Part shown: in pieces, positions 61,531-64,000 of the stretch
Layout: every line of letters begins with the position of its first letter
How positions within the stretch are numbered: the first letter of the stretch is position 1
Source: Mesorhizobium sp. SOD10
Lineage (GTDB): Bacteria; Pseudomonadota; Alphaproteobacteria; Rhizobiales; Rhizobiaceae
Direction: 5' to 3'
Length of the DNA stretch: 64,000 nt
NCBI GenBank assembly: GCA_000824805.1
Contig: CCNA01000006.1
Span: 372,001-436,000 of the forward strand
Made by a program: the position numbers and the translations under genes
Notes under the pieces: generated by a model
Told to the model about the DNA's origin: nothing
What the model saw: only the letters and a program-made list of their open reading frames with translations
Database searches by the model: none

Positions 61531-62751
61531 ATGTCCGTTCGCAACACTGCGAGGCGCCTGACGGCACTGGTGACGGCCGCCGGCCTCACGCTGGCCTTGC
61601 TGATGCCCGCCGGTCCCGCTTTCGCCGATGCCGGGTTCCGCCAGTGGGTCGCGGGCTTTCGCGCCACCGCGGTGGCAGGCGGCGTTTCGGGCGCTGTCTA
61701 CGATCGATCCATGAGGGGCATCGAGCCCGACCCGGTTGTGTTGGAAAAGGCCCGCACCCAGCCGGAATTCACCGCCCCCGCCTGGGACTATTTCGACAAC
61801 CGCGTGCACGACCAGGCGGTAGCCAATGGCCGGGCGATGGCACGCAAATGGAAGCCGTGGCTCGACCGCATCGAGGCGCGGTTCGGCGTCGACCGCAACA
61901 TCCTTCTGGCCATCTGGTCGATGGAATCGAATTATGGCGAGACGCTCAAGCGCGACGACATCATGCGCAATGTCATCCGTTCGCTGGCCACCCTTGCCTA
62001 TGGCGATCCCAAGCGCTCGAAATATGCCCGCACCCAGTTGATCGCGGCGCTGAAGATCCTGCAGACCGGCGACATCGACGAGAGCCATCTGATGGGCTCC
62101 TGGGCCGGCGCCATGGGTCAGACCCAGTTCATTCCGACCAGCTATCAGCGCTATGCGGTCGACATGGACGGCAACGGCAGGCGTGACATCTGGAATTCGA
62201 TCCCCGATGCGCTGGCGACCTCCGCCAATCTGCTCAAGAAGAACGGCTGGCAGGCCGGCAAGACCTGGGGCTATGAGGTCACCATCCCGGCCGGCAAACT
62301 GCCCGGCGGCGCAAAGACCATCGCCCAATGGCAGGCGCTCGGTGTCGTCAGGGCCAATGGCAAGCCGTTCAGGAACCTAACCGACAAGGCGACACTGAAA
62401 GTGCCGGACGGCCGGGGTGGCCCCGCCTTCCTGATGATCAGGAATTTCTCGGTCATCAAGGCCTACAACAATGCCGACAAATACGCTTTGGCCGTCGGCC
62501 TGCTCGCCGATGAGATCGCCGGCGGCACCGGCCTGGTGCAGGACTGGCAGCGGCCCTTCACCAAGCTCACCTTCGAGGAGCGGCAGGAGCTGCAGAAGCG
62601 GCTGTCGGAGCACGGCTATTATGACGGCAAGTTCGATGGCAAGATCGGCGACGGCTCGAAGGCCGCCATCATGGCCTACCAGGCCAAGGTCGGCCTGACG
62701 CAGGATGGCTATCCGAGCATGGAAGTGCTCAAATGGCTCCGCAAGCAGTAG
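61531..62751 (+). CDS. Lytic murein transglycosylase (MltB-type)
   Basis: 406 residues (ATG 61528 also possible; GGAGG spacing favours 61531). Signal peptide (1-32), transglycosylase domain (about 35-320; catalytic Glu in AIWSMESNYGETL, GSWAGAMGQTQFIPTSYQRY) and a C-terminal peptidoglycan-binding domain (about 345-406). Cleaves peptidoglycan in the periplasm. Confidence 0.92.
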   Translation: MSVRNTARRLTALVTAAGLTLALLMPAGPAFADAGFRQWVAGFRATAVAGGVSGAVYDRSMRGIEPDPVVLEKARTQPEFTAPAWDYFDNRVHDQAVANGRAMARKWKPWLDRIEARFGVDRNILLAIWSMESNYGETLKRDDIMRNVIRSLATLAYGDPKRSKYARTQLIAALKILQTGDIDESHLMGSWAGAMGQTQFIPTSYQRYAVDMDGNGRRDIWNSIPDALATSANLLKKNGWQAGKTWGYEVTIPAGKLPGGAKTIAQWQALGVVRANGKPFRNLTDKATLKVPDGRGGPAFLMIRNFSVIKAYNNADKYALAVGLLADEIAGGTGLVQDWQRPFTKLTFEERQELQKRLSEHGYYDGKFDGKIGDGSKAAIMAYQAKVGLTQDGYPSMEVLKWLRKQ

Positions 62752-62856
62752 CTGAGCCGCGCTAAGGCGCCCGGTATCCTTTCAAAGACGGCAAGGATGC
62801 TGTAGCGCTTCGGCTTGCGCGTGACCTTGCCATGTCTGCCTGGTCATGCCCAAGGG

Positions 62857-64000
62857 ATGGAGAGGTGTTTGGTTTCGGTTGCGCGTATCAGGCAAAGCAT
62901 TCGCCGGGCGCCCGTCCTGATTCTCGCCCTTGCCGTGCTTGTCGTCACCGCCGCCGGCGCTTTCCACGCCCCTGCATTCGCGCAGGAGGAAAGCCGTGGC
63001 TGGTCGCTGCGTGACCTTCTGTTCCCGCGCCGCAGCGAACGCGTCGAGCCGCCGGTCGAAGTCCAGAAACCACGGCCGAAACCCAAGAAGAAGCCCAAGC
63101 CGCGCCCGCCGGCGGAGCCGGAAACGCCGATCGTCGAGAAGACGAGCGACGCCCGGGTCGTGCTGGTGGTCGGCGATTTTCTGGCGGGTGGGCTGGCGGA
63201 GGGCCTGGACACGGCCTTTGCCGACAATCCCGCCGTCAGGATCGTCTCCCGCGCCAACGGTTCGTCCGGCTTCGTCCGTGAGGATGTCTACAATTGGCCA
63301 GCCCAGATAAAATCGCTGATCGAAACCGAGAAACCTGCGGTCGTAATCGTCATGCTGGGTTCCAACGATCGCCAGCAGATGAAGGTCGGCGACGTGCGCG
63401 AGCAGCCGCGCTCGGAGAACTGGACCAAGGAATATGAGCGACGCACCGATGCGCTCGGCAAGGCCATACAGGACACCAAGGTGCCATTCCTGTGGGTCGG
63501 CATGCCGGCTTTCGGTGTGTCCAAGATGAATTCCGACATGCTTGCCTTCAACGACATCTATCACTCGGCCGCCCAAAGCCATGGCGGCGAGTTCGTCGAT
63601 GTCTGGGACGGCTTTGTCGACGAGAACGGCGCCTTCGTCACCTCCGGCCCGGACATCAACGGCCAGCCGGTACGCCTGCGTTCCGACGACGGCATCAACG
63701 TCACCAAGGCCGGCAAGCGCAAGCTTGCTTTCTACACGGAAAAGCCATTGGCAAAGATACTCGGCCTGGCGGCGCCGGGAAGCGTCACGACCATGTCGGC
63801 GCCGGCCGGCGCGCCGGTAGAGGCGCCGAAGCCGGCCGCCGCGCCCGTCATCGTCGACCGCACCGCGCCGATGCTGCTCGGCGACCCGGCGCTCGACGGC
63901 GGCACCGAACTGCTCGGCGCAGCACAACCGGCCAGGGCCGATCCGAACCTGCCCGGGGAGAAACTGATCCTTGAAGGCAAGGCGCCCGCCGCTTCGCCCG
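62857..64000 (+). CDS. SGNH-hydrolase-type protein, DUF459 (3' end missing)
   Basis: 381 residues visible, no stop before the window end. N-terminal signal/membrane segment (LILALAVLVVTAAGAFHAPA), a Lys/Pro-rich stretch (KPRPKPKKKPKPRPP), then an SGNH-like domain with VVLVVGDFLAGGLAEGLDTA (replacing the usual GDS), IVSRANGSSGFVREDVYNWP and VVIVMLGSNDRQQMKVGDVR. C-terminus is Ala/Pro-rich. Start ATG 62857 is tentative; TTG 62869 has a better ribosome-binding site (GGAGAGG). Probable periplasmic esterase/acetyltransferase-related protein. Confidence 0.85.
   Translation, partial: MERCLVSVARIRQSIRRAPVLILALAVLVVTAAGAFHAPAFAQEESRGWSLRDLLFPRRSERVEPPVEVQKPRPKPKKKPKPRPPAEPETPIVEKTSDARVVLVVGDFLAGGLAEGLDTAFADNPAVRIVSRANGSSGFVREDVYNWPAQIKSLIETEKPAVVIVMLGSNDRQQMKVGDVREQPRSENWTKEYERRTDALGKAIQDTKVPFLWVGMPAFGVSKMNSDMLAFNDIYHSAAQSHGGEFVDVWDGFVDENGAFVTSGPDINGQPVRLRSDDGINVTKAGKRKLAFYTEKPLAKILGLAAPGSVTTMSAPAGAPVEAPKPAAAPVIVDRTAPMLLGDPALDGGTELLGAAQPARADPNLPGEKLILEGKAPAASP

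Noticed and set aside
1..64000. CRISPR array, insertion sequence, toxin-antitoxin pair or phage genes
   Set aside because: No regularly spaced repeats, transposase, toxin-antitoxin or phage structural signatures were seen in any frame.

Overview
The window is GC-rich alphaproteobacterial chromosome and most resembles Mesorhizobium or a close relative (order Hyphomicrobiales). The reasons are the alphaproteobacterial flagellin regulators FlaF and FlbT in a rhizobial flagellar gene order, homospermidine synthase, an ornithine decarboxylase with a long structured leader, a lipoprotein resembling Brucella Omp10, a DUF882 protein, and several families of interspersed palindromic repeats that I associate with rhizobial genomes. 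The genus is inferred from gene content and order; no search was run.

Layout. 1-5238: flagellar block flgE (5' end cut by the window), flgK, flgL, flaF, flbT, flgD, fliQ, all on +. 5239-17848: about 12.6 kb of non-flagellar genes. These are an MFS exporter, a polyamine-type ABC uptake and amine-oxidation operon on the minus strand with its own PuuR-like XRE-cupin regulator and a palindromic operator, a ClC channel, a cupin gene with an internal stop, a divergent MarR/NAD(P)-reductase pair and a frameshifted monooxygenase. 17849-22699: the flagellar block resumes with flhA, fliR and four small genes (FliJ-, FlgJ-, FlgN- and FliL-like). 22700-25780: an SCP2-like protein with a clear promoter/operator, a GNAT and ornithine decarboxylase behind a roughly 430-nt structured leader. 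25781-32181: amidase and LysR, DUF1007 and a Ni/Co exporter, a DenD-like dehydrogenase and a CDF transporter. 32235-39948: GNAT, aminotransferase, two SDRs, YebE-like DUF533, TrhO, KDPG aldolase and AraC. 40075-44015: a tRNA-like sequence, a DUF882 protein and a sigma-54 response regulator. 44160-51505: oligoendopeptidase F, a membrane-anchored helix-hairpin-helix protein, pabB/pabC, DUF3445 and homospermidine synthase. 51591-64000: envelope and housekeeping genes, namely an Omp10-like lipoprotein, a 5'-nucleotidase fused to LysM, hemH, SPFH and NfeD, kdsD, a beta-barrel protein, galU, an mltB-type transglycosylase and a DUF459 SGNH hydrolase cut by the window end.

Themes. Polyamine metabolism recurs three times: the ABC/FAD-oxidase operon, ornithine decarboxylase, and homospermidine synthase. 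Envelope biogenesis dominates the right end. I see no insertion sequence, CRISPR array, phage or obvious defence system. The least-explained parts are the split flagellar cluster with two decayed genes inside the insert, the odc leader RNA, the interspersed composite hairpins, and the operator-like repeats next to the XRE-cupin, MarR, AraC and SCP2 genes.
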